DNA of 15,136 nucleotides from positions 1 to 15,136 of the forward strand of contig JBHAFL010000150.1 of assembly GCA_041856085.1 (NCBI GenBank), read 5' to 3'. Positions 7,264 to 14,682 of this stretch are shown here, piece by piece. The notes beneath the pieces were generated by a model. That model did no database searches. It saw nothing but the letters and a program-made list of their open reading frames with translations, and was not told where the DNA came from. Position 1 is the stretch's first letter; each line of letters starts with the position of its first letter. The DNA is from RUG754 sp041856085 (GTDB lineage Bacteria; Bacillota; Clostridia; Peptostreptococcales; Anaerovoracaceae). Made by a program: the position numbers and the translations under genes.

Positions 7264-8001
7264 TCAATGCGGTTTCCTGCACGAATGTATTTTTAGAATC
7301 GCCGCAAGTTTTTCCCTCATTTCTTCTCTCGGGACAATGATATCGATAAATCCGTGTTTAAGAAGATATTCGGAGCTCTGGAATCCCTCGGGAAGCCTCC
7401 CGCCGATAGTCTGCTCTATTACCCTCGGCCCCGCGAAGCCGATGAGCGCCTTAGGCTCGGCAATAGTTATATCTCCCAGACTCGCGAAGCTCGCCGTAAC
7501 GCCGCCTGTCGTAGGATTCGTCAACACCGCCACATAGAGGAGTCCCGCTTCGCCGTGTCTTCTTATCGCCGCCGCCGTCTTGGCCATCTGAAATAGCGAC
7601 AAGATTCCCTCCTGCATTCTCGCCCCTCCCGAGGTGCAAAAAATAATGAGCGGGAGTTTTTTTGCGGTAGCGTATTCCACCGCCCTCGTTATTTTCTCGC
7701 CTACGGCAGTTCCCATACTCGCCATCATAAATCTGTTATCCATCATACATATAACGGTCTTAATGCCGTCGATTTTGGCGGTACCTGTAATCACGGCTTC
7801 CCTCAGCCCCGTCTTCTTTCTCTCAAGCTCAATCTTTTTTTCGTATCCGTCGAAGCCGAGTGGGTTGCCGCCCCTGAGCGAGCCGCATATCTCACGAAAG
7901 CTGCCCCTGTCCGAGACCTCACGGATGCGATTTTTACTCCCCTCTTCGCCGACGCTTTTCAGAGCGAGCAGCAGGGATTTTTTGATATTGAAAGGATTCA
8001 T
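7264..8001 (-). CDS. accD: Acetyl-CoA carboxylase carboxyltransferase subunit beta AccD, without zinc ribbon
   Basis: AccD is the acetyl-CoA-side partner of AccA in the carboxyltransferase. The carboxyltransferase core is intact: MDNRFMMASMGTAVGEKITRAVE, FCTSGGARMQEG, VLTNPTTGGVTASFA, ALIGFAGPRVIEQT and the FIDIIVPREEMR tail are all recognisable. The protein is only 245 residues against the usual 280-300. The four-cysteine zinc ribbon normally found near the N-terminus is missing: after about 20 residues the sequence enters the region just beyond the ribbon (GSKNRIREVSDRGSFRE). There is no room for a lost N-terminus, because the ATG overlaps the accC stop as ATGA and accC continues to its normal end. 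An AGGAGG about 13 bases upstream probably supports coupled initiation. This looks like a real domain loss, not a frameshift. Confidence 0.92.
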   Translation of the reverse strand: MNPFNIKKSLLLALKSVGEEGSKNRIREVSDRGSFREICGSLRGGNPLGFDGYEKKIELERKKTGLREAVITGTAKIDGIKTVICMMDNRFMMASMGTAVGEKITRAVEYATAKKLPLIIFCTSGGARMQEGILSLFQMAKTAAAIRRHGEAGLLYVAVLTNPTTGGVTASFASLGDITIAEPKALIGFAGPRVIEQTIGGRLPEGFQSSEYLLKHGFIDIIVPREEMREKLAAILKIHSCRKPH

Positions 8002-9377
8002 ATTTTCGCTTCCGCCTCCTTATATATCCTAAGAATTCCGCTCAGATTTTCATCTATAAACGCCGTAGTACAGCCGCCCCTCAGAAACGCCTGATTATAC
8101 ATTATGAGGTTCTGAAAAGCTAAGGTCGTATCGACTCCCGTAATAACCGTCTCCTCGAGAACTCTTCTCATCTTCCTCACCGCCTCAAGCCGGTTGCCGC
8201 CCTTTACTATGATTTTCGCAACCATAGAATCGTAATACGGGACTATTTCGCAACCGCTATAAAGCGCGCTGTCAACTCTCACGCCGTTTCCTCCGGCGAA
8301 GTGCAGAAAATCCACAGTCCCCGGGCAGGGTTTGAAATCCTCGAAGACTTTTTCCGCAGTTATCCTGCACTCTATCGCGTGACCGTCTATCTTGACCTCG
8401 TCCTGCGTTTTTTGAAGAGGCAGTCCGGAAGCTATTCGCAGCTGCTCCCTCACTATATTTATTCCGGTTACCATCTCGGTAACGGGGTGCTCGACCTGAA
8501 TCCTCGTGTTCATCTCGATGAAGTAGAAATTGGAATCTCTGTCCATTACAAACTCTACGGTTCCGGCATTTTCATAGCCGGCGGCCTTAGCCGCCTTAAT
8601 CGCGGCGTTGCCCATTTTTGTTCTCAGCTCGTCCGATATTCCCCATGCCGGAGACTCTTCAATCATCTTCTGATTCCTGCGCTGTATGGAGCAGTCCCTC
8701 TCTCCGAGGTGTATTATATTGCCGTAGGCGTCTGCGAGAATCTGGATTTCGATATGCCTCGGGTTCTCGATAAGCTTCTCGACATATATCGCGCCGTCTC
8801 CGAAGCAGCTCATCGCCTCTTTGGACGCAGTCTCGTATGCCTCTTTCAGCTCGCTCTTATCATAAACGCGTCTCATTCCGCGGCCGCCCCCGCCCGAGGC
8901 TGCTTTTAGGAGAATCGGATATCCGAGCCTGTCTCCTACGCGCGCGGCTTCCTCCCACGAAGCGACGTTTCCGTCCGAGCCCGGTACTGCGGGAATGCCC
9001 GCCTCTATCATAAGCTTTCGGGCGGACGCCTTGTTTCCCATAGTAGAGATAACCTCAGCAGACGGCCCGATAAACCTCAGCCCCTCCTCCTCACACATAG
9101 CGGCGAACTCGCTGTTTTCGGAGAGAAAACCGAAGCCGGCGTGAATTCCGTCACAGCCCGTTCCTTTCGCCGCTTCTATTATATTCGACATATTGAGATA
9201 GCTCTCGGCGGCGGGAGCGGAGCCTATGCATACCGCCTCGTCGGCTATCATGGCGTGAAGAGAGTGTCGGTCCGCAGTAGAATATACCGCCACTGCTCCT
9301 ATGGAATTATCGCGACATTCCCTTATTATCCTCACCGCGATTTCTCCGCGGTTGGCGACAAGCACTTTTTTTAACAT
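7998..9377 (-). CDS. accC: Biotin carboxylase AccC
   Basis: AccC carboxylates the biotin on AccB using ATP and bicarbonate. The 459-residue protein has all three domains of biotin carboxylase. The N-terminal domain starts KVLVANRGEIAVRIIR, the ATP-grasp domain has the glycine loop SGGGGRGM (residues 161-168), and the active-site motif EMNTRIQVEHPVTE is at residues 288-301. A normal C-terminal domain follows. Length is close to the usual 445-455. GAGG seven bases upstream supports the ATG at 9377, which overlaps the end of accB by 7 bp (ATGTTAA). The next gene, accD, overlaps by 4 bp. The close packing fits the need for balanced subunits. The protein carries no fused biotin domain, so this is the separate-subunit form and not pyruvate carboxylase. 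Confidence 0.97.
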   Translation of the reverse strand: MLKKVLVANRGEIAVRIIRECRDNSIGAVAVYSTADRHSLHAMIADEAVCIGSAPAAESYLNMSNIIEAAKGTGCDGIHAGFGFLSENSEFAAMCEEEGLRFIGPSAEVISTMGNKASARKLMIEAGIPAVPGSDGNVASWEEAARVGDRLGYPILLKAASGGGGRGMRRVYDKSELKEAYETASKEAMSCFGDGAIYVEKLIENPRHIEIQILADAYGNIIHLGERDCSIQRRNQKMIEESPAWGISDELRTKMGNAAIKAAKAAGYENAGTVEFVMDRDSNFYFIEMNTRIQVEHPVTEMVTGINIVREQLRIASGLPLQKTQDEVKIDGHAIECRITAEKVFEDFKPCPGTVDFLHFAGGNGVRVDSALYSGCEIVPYYDSMVAKIIVKGGNRLEAVRKMRRVLEETVITGVDTTLAFQNLIMYNQAFLRGGCTTAFIDENLSGILRIYKEAEAKI

Positions 9378-9958
9378 TTCTCTACCTCAAAAATCAGTTG
9401 TCCGAACTCCACCATATCCCCGTTCGAAACTTTGATATCCTTGATTCTGATTCTGTCTGTCGCCTTAAGCTCGTTTATCATCTTCATAGCCTCTATGAGG
9501 CAGAGCGTCTGCCCTTTCTCCGCTATATCGCCTATCCTCACGAAAGGCTCCTCGGCGGGCGCGGGCGCCTCATAAAAAACTCCCACGAGCGGCGCCTTAA
9601 TCATACAAGCCTCGTCGAGGCTTTTGTCCGCACGAGCGGCCGCCGCGGAGCTTCCCGCCGCGCCGCGCGATCCCGCGGCGTTTACGTATTCGGTATTTTC
9701 AACTCCCGCGCCTGCTCCCGCAGCATTCCTATATGCGGCGCTTCCGGCAGCTCCGTATGCTCCGAGCTCCTCGAGCCCGAAGACAGATTCGCCGGTTTTA
9801 GCCGCGAAAAGGCTCGGCGAATATGCCGCCTGCGATATGTTTATCGGCGCGGGTTCTTTTTTTAGGGTCATCGAAAAATCTCCGTTTTCAATCGAAAACT
9901 CCGTCAGTCCCTTGGAATTAAATATCTCGATAAGCTCGAGTATTTCTTTTTTTTCCAT
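9371..9958 (-). CDS. accB: Biotin carboxyl carrier protein AccB
   Basis: AccB carries the covalently bound biotin between AccC and the AccA-AccD carboxyltransferase. The 195-residue protein has a short N-terminal helical region (residues 1-40), a long flexible linker rich in alanine, glycine and serine (about 66-110), and a C-terminal biotinyl domain. The attachment residue is Lys159 in EAMKMINEL. The MIKAPLVGVFYEAPAP segment opens the biotinyl domain, as is typical of acetyl-CoA carboxylase carriers. The linker here uses Ala-Gly rather than the more common Pro-Ala stretches. The ATG lies three bases after the acpP stop, and I see no good ribosome binding site before it, so translation probably depends on ribosomes finishing acpP. 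Confidence 0.95.
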   Translation of the reverse strand: MEKKEILELIEIFNSKGLTEFSIENGDFSMTLKKEPAPINISQAAYSPSLFAAKTGESVFGLEELGAYGAAGSAAYRNAAGAGAGVENTEYVNAAGSRGAAGSSAAAARADKSLDEACMIKAPLVGVFYEAPAPAEEPFVRIGDIAEKGQTLCLIEAMKMINELKATDRIRIKDIKVSNGDMVEFGQLIFEVEKC

Positions 9959-9961
9959 TTT

Positions 9962-10192
9962 TTAAGCCCGATATTTGTTGATACAGTCAACCACATCTCC
10001 TACCGTGAGCATAGAAGAAAGCTCCTCGTCCGGAATGGATATTCCGAACTCTTCCTCAAGCGCCATAACAAGCTCCACCGCGTCGAGAGAATCAATCCTG
10101 AGGTCTTCCGCCAGCTTCGCCTCAGGCACGATGTTTGCCTCGTCGCAGCCAAGTGAATTAACTATCGTCTCTTTTACCTTTTCAAAAATCAT
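9962..10192 (-). CDS. acpP: Acyl carrier protein AcpP
   Basis: AcpP carries the growing acyl chain on a 4'-phosphopantetheine arm through all steps performed by the downstream Fab enzymes. The 76-residue acidic protein has the expected four-helix layout. The modification site is Ser35 in the conserved DSLDAVELVM motif, and EEEFGISIPDEE forms the second and third helices. GGAGG at 10200-10204, seven bases before the ATG, is the clear ribosome binding site. It is the first gene of the operon, about 70 nt from the predicted transcription start. The strong promoter and first position fit the need for an abundant protein. Confidence 0.97.
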   Translation of the reverse strand: MIFEKVKETIVNSLGCDEANIVPEAKLAEDLRIDSLDAVELVMALEEEFGISIPDEELSSMLTVGDVVDCINKYRA

Positions 10193-10225
10193 TCTGAGTC
10201 CTCCGTTATTTTTTCTAAATTGATT

Positions 10226-10248
10226 AAATTATTTTAGTTAAATAATTT
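10226..10248. promoter_or_regulatory. Operator-like inverted repeat in the acpP leader
   Basis: Nine-base arms AAATTATTT (10226-10234) and AAATAATTT (10240-10248) flank a 5-bp spacer. The repeat lies roughly 13 to 35 bases after the predicted start of transcription, in a very AT-rich leader. Its place fits a repressor site that blocks early elongation. In many Firmicutes FapR or FabT controls this pathway, but the sequence does not match the consensus of either that I know. The regulator, if any, is unknown. Confidence 0.4.
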
Positions 10249-10267
10249 TAATTAAAAAATCTTAACC

Positions 10268-10296
10268 ATATTAACAGCATGCGGGCGATTAGTCAA
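10268..10296 (-). promoter_or_regulatory. Sigma-A promoter of the acc-fab operon
   Basis: On the minus strand a -35 TTGACT (10296-10291) is followed by a 17-bp spacer and a -10 TAATAT (10273-10268). Five of six bases match the consensus in each hexamer. Transcription should start near 10261, giving a leader of about 70 nt before acpP. The promoter stands just after the terminator of the yjiH-like gene, so it marks the start of a separate transcription unit. Confidence 0.75.
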
Positions 10297-10326
10297 CAGT
10301 ACAGGCGAAACTTTCACAAAACCATC

Positions 10327-10367
10327 AAAAAAGTCAAAAAAGAGCATAGCGTTTTTTCGCTATGCTC
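10327..10367 (-). terminator. Rho-independent terminator of the yjiH-like gene
   Basis: A perfect 10-bp stem (10342-10351 with 10358-10367, six-base loop) is followed on the minus strand by TTTTTT (10341-10336) and a second T run. On the plus strand no T run follows the stem, so it works in one direction. It ends the yjiH-like transcript about 40 bases after the stop codon and insulates the fatty acid operon. Confidence 0.88.
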
Positions 10368-10408
10368 ATGCTTCTTGTTACAGTTATGTGCGTTTGTTTT
10401 TTGTTTTT

Positions 10409-11773
10409 TTAGAAAATGAGGTGTGCAATCGGCGCTACGATTACTAAGCTGATGATAGTTCTCTCAAGGAAGATTACGAATAATTCCCAGAGCTTAACAG
10501 GAAGCTTCGAGCCTAAGATGAGGCCGCCGACTTCCGATAAGTAGATGAGCTGCGTTACCGAAACAACGGCGACGATGAACTTGGTCATTTCGCTTGTGAT
10601 TCCCTCGGAAGCGATGATGGAAGGCGTGAACATATCTGTGAAGCCTACTATCATCGTCTTAGAAGCCTCGGCTGCTTCAGGAATCTGAAGCAGGTTGAGC
10701 AGAGGCAGGAAAGGTTTGCCGAGTATTTCGAATACCGGAGTGTTATTCGCCAGCACGAGCGCGAGCGTCCCTATAGCCATAACTACGGGCATAACGCCGA
10801 ACCACATTCCTACCGCGTTTTTGATTCCGTTGCTGAGGAACTCTCCGATTCCCTTATGCTCCGAAACTCTTTCTAAGGCGAGATGAATTCCGTACTCCGC
10901 CGAAGAGCTGAACTTCTCCGGGATATCCTCAGGAAGCGCCTTACCCTCTACGAGGTAGGTGTCTTTTTTTAATGATAAAGGCGGTATTCTCGGCGATATG
11001 ATAGCGCATACCACGCCGATAAGGCAGATTGTCAGATAGTATATTCCGAAATGCTGCATGAGTCCCACCTGTGCAAGCACCACGATGCTGAAAGTGATGG
11101 ATACTGCTGAGAATGTAGTCGCGATAACGGAAGCCTCTCTTGCCGAATAGTACCCGCCCTCATATTGATTGCATGTAAGCATAACTCCGAGCGTACCGTC
11201 GCCTATCCATGAGGTGAAGCAGTCGACCGCCGCTCTTCCCGGAATCTTAAAAAGAGGTCTCATAACCTTAGTAAGGAGCGCTCCCACGAATTCAAGGAGA
11301 CCGAAGTCAAGAAGAAGCGGAAGAAGCAAGCCTGCAATTGCGAATATGATTACGAGAACTGTGAGCAGGTCTGCGAGCACGAAGCCGCCGGCGCCGCCCT
11401 CCGTAATCATATGAATAATTCCTGTCGCGTCGTCGCCCGCCTGAACCCCGAGATATGTGAGCCAGATAAATACACAGCCGAGAAGTCTGATAACTGCCCA
11501 AACCGGAGTAACTGCGAAAGTATCCTTGAGCATGCCGTTATTCATTATGAACTTAGGCTTTGCCTGTGCAATAAGCGACATAACAGCTGAAATTGTAACA
11601 ATAATTAAGCATAGGATCGGTAGATAATCCCCCATCAGGCCGCCGAGCTTGTCGGCTAAGATCTTTACAAAGATCGTCCATTCACCGTTGAACTTGATCG
11701 GAATCATAAAAAGCAGGATTCCGGCAAGCGACGGCACGATGAATGCGGCCATATTTTTCCCTTTGTTATTCAT
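10409..11773 (-). CDS. YjiH family membrane protein with nucleoside-recognition GATE domain
   Basis: This 454-residue polytopic inner-membrane protein resembles the YjiH family, whose members carry the GATE (nucleoside recognition) domain of predicted transporters. Hydrophobic segments are visible at about residues 10-26, 50-68, 92-110, 133-155, 218-238, 243-260, 322-343, 398-420 and 430-452. A hydrophilic loop lies at about 265-315. Polar motifs inside the GATE regions include SWIGDGTLG (188-196) and GFTDMFTPSI (377-386). The substrate is unknown, and I do not assign one. GGGAG seven bases before the ATG supports the start. The gene stands alone between its own promoter and terminator, so there is no operon evidence linking it to secA or to fatty acid synthesis. 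Confidence 0.8.
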   Translation of the reverse strand: MNNKGKNMAAFIVPSLAGILLFMIPIKFNGEWTIFVKILADKLGGLMGDYLPILCLIIVTISAVMSLIAQAKPKFIMNNGMLKDTFAVTPVWAVIRLLGCVFIWLTYLGVQAGDDATGIIHMITEGGAGGFVLADLLTVLVIIFAIAGLLLPLLLDFGLLEFVGALLTKVMRPLFKIPGRAAVDCFTSWIGDGTLGVMLTCNQYEGGYYSAREASVIATTFSAVSITFSIVVLAQVGLMQHFGIYYLTICLIGVVCAIISPRIPPLSLKKDTYLVEGKALPEDIPEKFSSSAEYGIHLALERVSEHKGIGEFLSNGIKNAVGMWFGVMPVVMAIGTLALVLANNTPVFEILGKPFLPLLNLLQIPEAAEASKTMIVGFTDMFTPSIIASEGITSEMTKFIVAVVSVTQLIYLSEVGGLILGSKLPVKLWELFVIFLERTIISLVIVAPIAHLIF

Positions 11774-11807
11774 TATATAACTCCCTTCGTTATAACTGTA
11801 CTAATAA

Positions 11808-11836
11808 ATCTTAACAATATTTTCACACTCAGTCAA
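11808..11836 (-). promoter_or_regulatory. Sigma-A promoter of the yjiH-like gene
   Basis: A -35 TTGACT (11836-11831), a 17-bp spacer and a -10 TAAGAT (11813-11808) stand on the minus strand. The predicted start is near 11801, leaving a leader of about 28 nt. The -10 region contains GTTAAGATTTATTA, which also occurs with one change at the start of the acpP leader. Confidence 0.7.
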
Positions 11837-11846
11837 GCCGCCGAAG

Positions 11847-11858
11847 CGCCGTGAGGCG
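11847..11858. other. GC-rich small hairpin upstream of the yjiH-like promoter
   Basis: CGCC-GTGA-GGCG forms a four-base-pair stem with a GNRA-type loop. It sits in a GC-rich patch (about 11838-11862) inside otherwise AT-rich intergenic DNA, between the secA terminator and the -35 of the yjiH-like gene. Its role is unknown, and it may be a remnant of a palindromic repeat. Confidence 0.3.
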
Positions 11859-11910
11859 TTGAAAATCCTATATTTTTTCATATATTTGCAGCAGCCCATA
11901 TAATTATAAC

Positions 11911-11936
11911 GAAAAAGCGGGATATACAACCCGCTT
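11911..11936 (-). terminator. Rho-independent terminator of secA
   Basis: A seven-base-pair stem AAGCGGG/CCCGCTT (11936-11930 with 11921-11915, loop of eight) runs into TTTTT on the minus strand (11916-11912). It lies about 64 bases after the secA stop codon and fits an intrinsic terminator for the secA message. Confidence 0.75.
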
Positions 11937-11999
11937 ATAATTATTCTTTGTTTAATTATTCTCTATGTTTTTTTTACAAAACATATTTTTTATAAAAAT

Positions 12000-14609
12000 T
12001 CAGCTCTTCCCGCAGCAGTTTTTGTATTTTTTGCCTGAGCCGCAAGGGCATGTATCGTTTCTTCCTACCTTAGGAGCTTCGCGCTTAAAGGTTTCCTGTC
12101 TGCCTCCGTCCTCGGCTTTCGGCGCCGCCTTAGGCATTCCTCCCTCTTTGGCAGCCGCTCCGAGCGGAGCTTCCTCTCTGTATTCGTCCTTTCTCTCCTC
12201 GCTCCTCTTAACTACACGCTTACGCTCGGTATTAGTATTGACAGTCACGTTATAGCAGAATCTCACGGTCTCCTCTTGGATATCGGATATCATCTCCTCG
12301 AACATATCGAAGCCCTCGTTAGCATAAGCTACGGCGGGGTCTATCTGTCCGAGCGCCCTGAGCCCGACGCCCTGTTTAAGATCGTCCATCGCGTCTATAT
12401 GATCCATCCAGCGATTGTCCACAACCCTCAGCATAATCATCTTCTCAACCTCGCGCATAGTCTCTTCGCCTATCTCGGCTTCCTTGTCCGAATATGCGTC
12501 TTTCATAAGTCCGAGCACCTCGTCCTCGAGATCCGACGGCGTCCAGTTTTTCATTCGTTTCGGCTCATATCTTATCTCGGGCAGCCTGCCGACTATCCTC
12601 GAAATATTGGAATTAAGGAGCTCCATATTCCATTCCTCGGGGAATTTAGCCCCTACGGTAGCCTGACTTACTATGCTGCCTATAAGGTTCTCCATCATTC
12701 CCATCACATAGTCCTTAACCTCGTCGCCGAACAGAACCTTTCGCCTCTCGTCGTATATTACCTCTCGCTGTTTGTTCATAACGTTGTCATACTGGAGTAC
12801 GTATTTTCGGACTTCATAGTTTCTGGACTCAACCTTTTTCTGAGCGTTTTCTATGGTCTTTGAGAGCATTCCGGCGCCGATTGCTTCATCGGACATACCG
12901 AATTTATCCATAACCGACTGCATACGACCGCCGCCGAAGAGCCTCATAAGGTCGTCCTCAAGCGAGATGTAGAACTGAGTTTCTCCCGGGTCTCCCTGAC
13001 GTCCCGCACGTCCTCTCAGCTGATTGTCAATACGCCTCGACTCGTGTCTCTCCGTGCCGATAATGCAGAGCCCGCCGAGCTCAACTACACGGTTATGCTC
13101 TTCCTCGGTGCAGTCTTTGCCTCCTAAGATTATGTCCGTACCTCGACCTGCCATATTGGTCGCGATTGTCACCGCACCGAGTCTTCCGGCTTCTGCGACA
13201 ATCTGCGCCTCTTTTTCGTGCTGCTTGGCGTTTAGTACATTATGTTTAATGCCTCTTCTGTCTAAGAGGCCTGACAGGTATTCCGAAATCTCGATAGAAA
13301 TAGTGCCGACAAGAATCGGCTGTCCCGTCTCGTGAACCTCTGCGATTCTCTCGACGATTGCCTTGTACTTAGCCTTTTGGGTGGAGAATATCGCGTCGTC
13401 GAGATCGTCTCTTATCACCGGCTTGTTTGTCGGAATCTCGAGCACGTCCATACCGTAGATATCGCGGAACTCCTCTTCCTCGGTTTTAGCGGTACCGGTC
13501 ATTCCTGCGAGCTTATTATACATTCTGAAATAGTTCTGTAGAGTTATGGTCGCAAGCGTCTTCGACTCTGCCCGCACGAGCACTCCCTCTTTAGCCTCTA
13601 TTGCCTGATGCAGACCGTTTGAATATCTCCTGCCGAACATCAGACGACCCGTAAACTCGTCTACTATGATAATCTCACCGTCCTTGACGATGTAATCGAT
13701 GTCCCTCTTCATCATCGCGTGAGCCTTAAGAGCTTCAAGCACGTGATGGTTGATCTCCATATTTTCGGGGTCGCCGAAGTTTTCGATTCTGAAATATTTT
13801 TCGGCTTTAGCTACGCCGCCGTCTGTCAGCGAGACTTTTTTGTCTTTTTCGTCCGTGGTATAGTCGTCTTCTATTCTTAGAGTCCTGACGAAGCTGTCCG
13901 CCGTCCGATAGAGGTCTGTGGATTCGTCACCGCGACCCGAAATAATCAGCGGAGTTCTCGCTTCGTCTATCAGTATTGAGTCGACCTCGTCGACTATGGC
14001 GTAGTTAAGCTCTCTCTGTGTAAGCTCTTCCTTATATGTCGCCATATTGTCTCTCAGGTAGTCGAAGCCGAATTCGTTATTGGTTCCGTATGTGATATCA
14101 GCAAGGTAGCTTTCTTTTCGCTCTTTGTCGCTTATACCGTGGATTACGCAGCCTACGGTCAGCCCGAGAAAAGTATATACCTGCCCCATCCACTCCGAGT
14201 CACGCTTAGCTAAGTAGTCGTTTACCGTAACTACGTGAACGCCCTTACCCTCTAAGGCGTTCAGGTATGTAGGAAGAGTAGCTACGAGAGTCTTACCCTC
14301 TCCTGTTTTCATCTCGGATATTCTGCCCTGATGAAGACAGATTCCCCCGATTACCTGCACTCTGAAATGTTTCATATTAAGAGTGCGCCACGCCGCCTCT
14401 CTGCACACCGCGAATGCCTCCGGCAGAATGTCGTCGAGAGTTTCTCCGTTTGCCAGTCTGTTTCGGAACTCAGGAGTCTTCGCCTTTAGCTCTTCGTCGG
14501 AAAGGGCAGCCATCTCGTCTTCAAGCGCCATAACCTTGTCCGCGGTTCTCTCAAGCTTTTTTATCTCTTTAGCGTTAACATTGCCAAAGATTTTTTCCAT
14601 AAAACCCAT
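12000..14609 (-). CDS. secA: Protein translocase ATPase SecA
   Basis: SecA is the motor ATPase that pushes preproteins through the SecYEG channel at the cytoplasmic membrane. The 869-residue protein is full length. Walker A MKTGEGKT is at residues 100-107, and the DEAD-type Walker B DEVD at 207-210 is followed by the family signature SILIDEARTPLIISG. NMAGRGTDIILGG and RGRAGRQGD mark the second helicase-like domain, and the helical wing and scaffold follow. A charged linker leads to a C-terminal SEC-C zinc motif with Cys854, Cys856, Cys865 and Cys866. The ATG at 14609 has AAGGGA eight bases upstream and gives the usual MGFMEKIFG start. A second ATG three codons later is badly spaced. The gene appears to be transcribed alone and ends in its own terminator. 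Confidence 0.98.
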   Translation of the reverse strand: MGFMEKIFGNVNAKEIKKLERTADKVMALEDEMAALSDEELKAKTPEFRNRLANGETLDDILPEAFAVCREAAWRTLNMKHFRVQVIGGICLHQGRISEMKTGEGKTLVATLPTYLNALEGKGVHVVTVNDYLAKRDSEWMGQVYTFLGLTVGCVIHGISDKERKESYLADITYGTNNEFGFDYLRDNMATYKEELTQRELNYAIVDEVDSILIDEARTPLIISGRGDESTDLYRTADSFVRTLRIEDDYTTDEKDKKVSLTDGGVAKAEKYFRIENFGDPENMEINHHVLEALKAHAMMKRDIDYIVKDGEIIIVDEFTGRLMFGRRYSNGLHQAIEAKEGVLVRAESKTLATITLQNYFRMYNKLAGMTGTAKTEEEEFRDIYGMDVLEIPTNKPVIRDDLDDAIFSTQKAKYKAIVERIAEVHETGQPILVGTISIEISEYLSGLLDRRGIKHNVLNAKQHEKEAQIVAEAGRLGAVTIATNMAGRGTDIILGGKDCTEEEHNRVVELGGLCIIGTERHESRRIDNQLRGRAGRQGDPGETQFYISLEDDLMRLFGGGRMQSVMDKFGMSDEAIGAGMLSKTIENAQKKVESRNYEVRKYVLQYDNVMNKQREVIYDERRKVLFGDEVKDYVMGMMENLIGSIVSQATVGAKFPEEWNMELLNSNISRIVGRLPEIRYEPKRMKNWTPSDLEDEVLGLMKDAYSDKEAEIGEETMREVEKMIMLRVVDNRWMDHIDAMDDLKQGVGLRALGQIDPAVAYANEGFDMFEEMISDIQEETVRFCYNVTVNTNTERKRVVKRSEERKDEYREEAPLGAAAKEGGMPKAAPKAEDGGRQETFKREAPKVGRNDTCPCGSGKKYKNCCGKS

Positions 14610-14640
14610 AAATTAAATCCCTTATATACCTTTCTATAAT

Positions 14641-14666
14641 TTAACCCTGATTTTTTTCAGGCTTAA
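14641..14666. other. Hairpin in the secA leader
   Basis: Ten-base arms with one mismatch (14641-14650 and 14657-14666, loop of six) lie about 32 bases upstream of the secA start. If the candidate promoter at 14674-14682 is used, this hairpin would form the very 5' end of the secA mRNA, where it could stabilise the message. On the minus strand it is not followed by a T run, so it is not an attenuator of the usual kind. Confidence 0.4.
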
Positions 14667-14673
14667 TTAATAT

Positions 14674-14682
14674 TTTATAACA
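14674..14682 (-). promoter_or_regulatory. Candidate extended -10 promoter of secA
   Basis: TGTTATAAA on the minus strand fits an extended -10 (TG, one base, then a hexamer one change from TATAAT). No good -35 is seen, because that position falls in the cloverleaf element. The start would be near 14667, about 58 nt before secA. Confidence 0.35.

Noticed and set aside
10193..10267. A riboswitch in the acpP leader
   Set aside because: The leader is only about 70 nt and mostly A and T, with one simple inverted repeat and no known aptamer features.
11790..11808. A FapR box at the yjiH-like promoter
   Set aside because: Only one half-site (TTAGTAC) is seen on the minus strand; the other half does not match.
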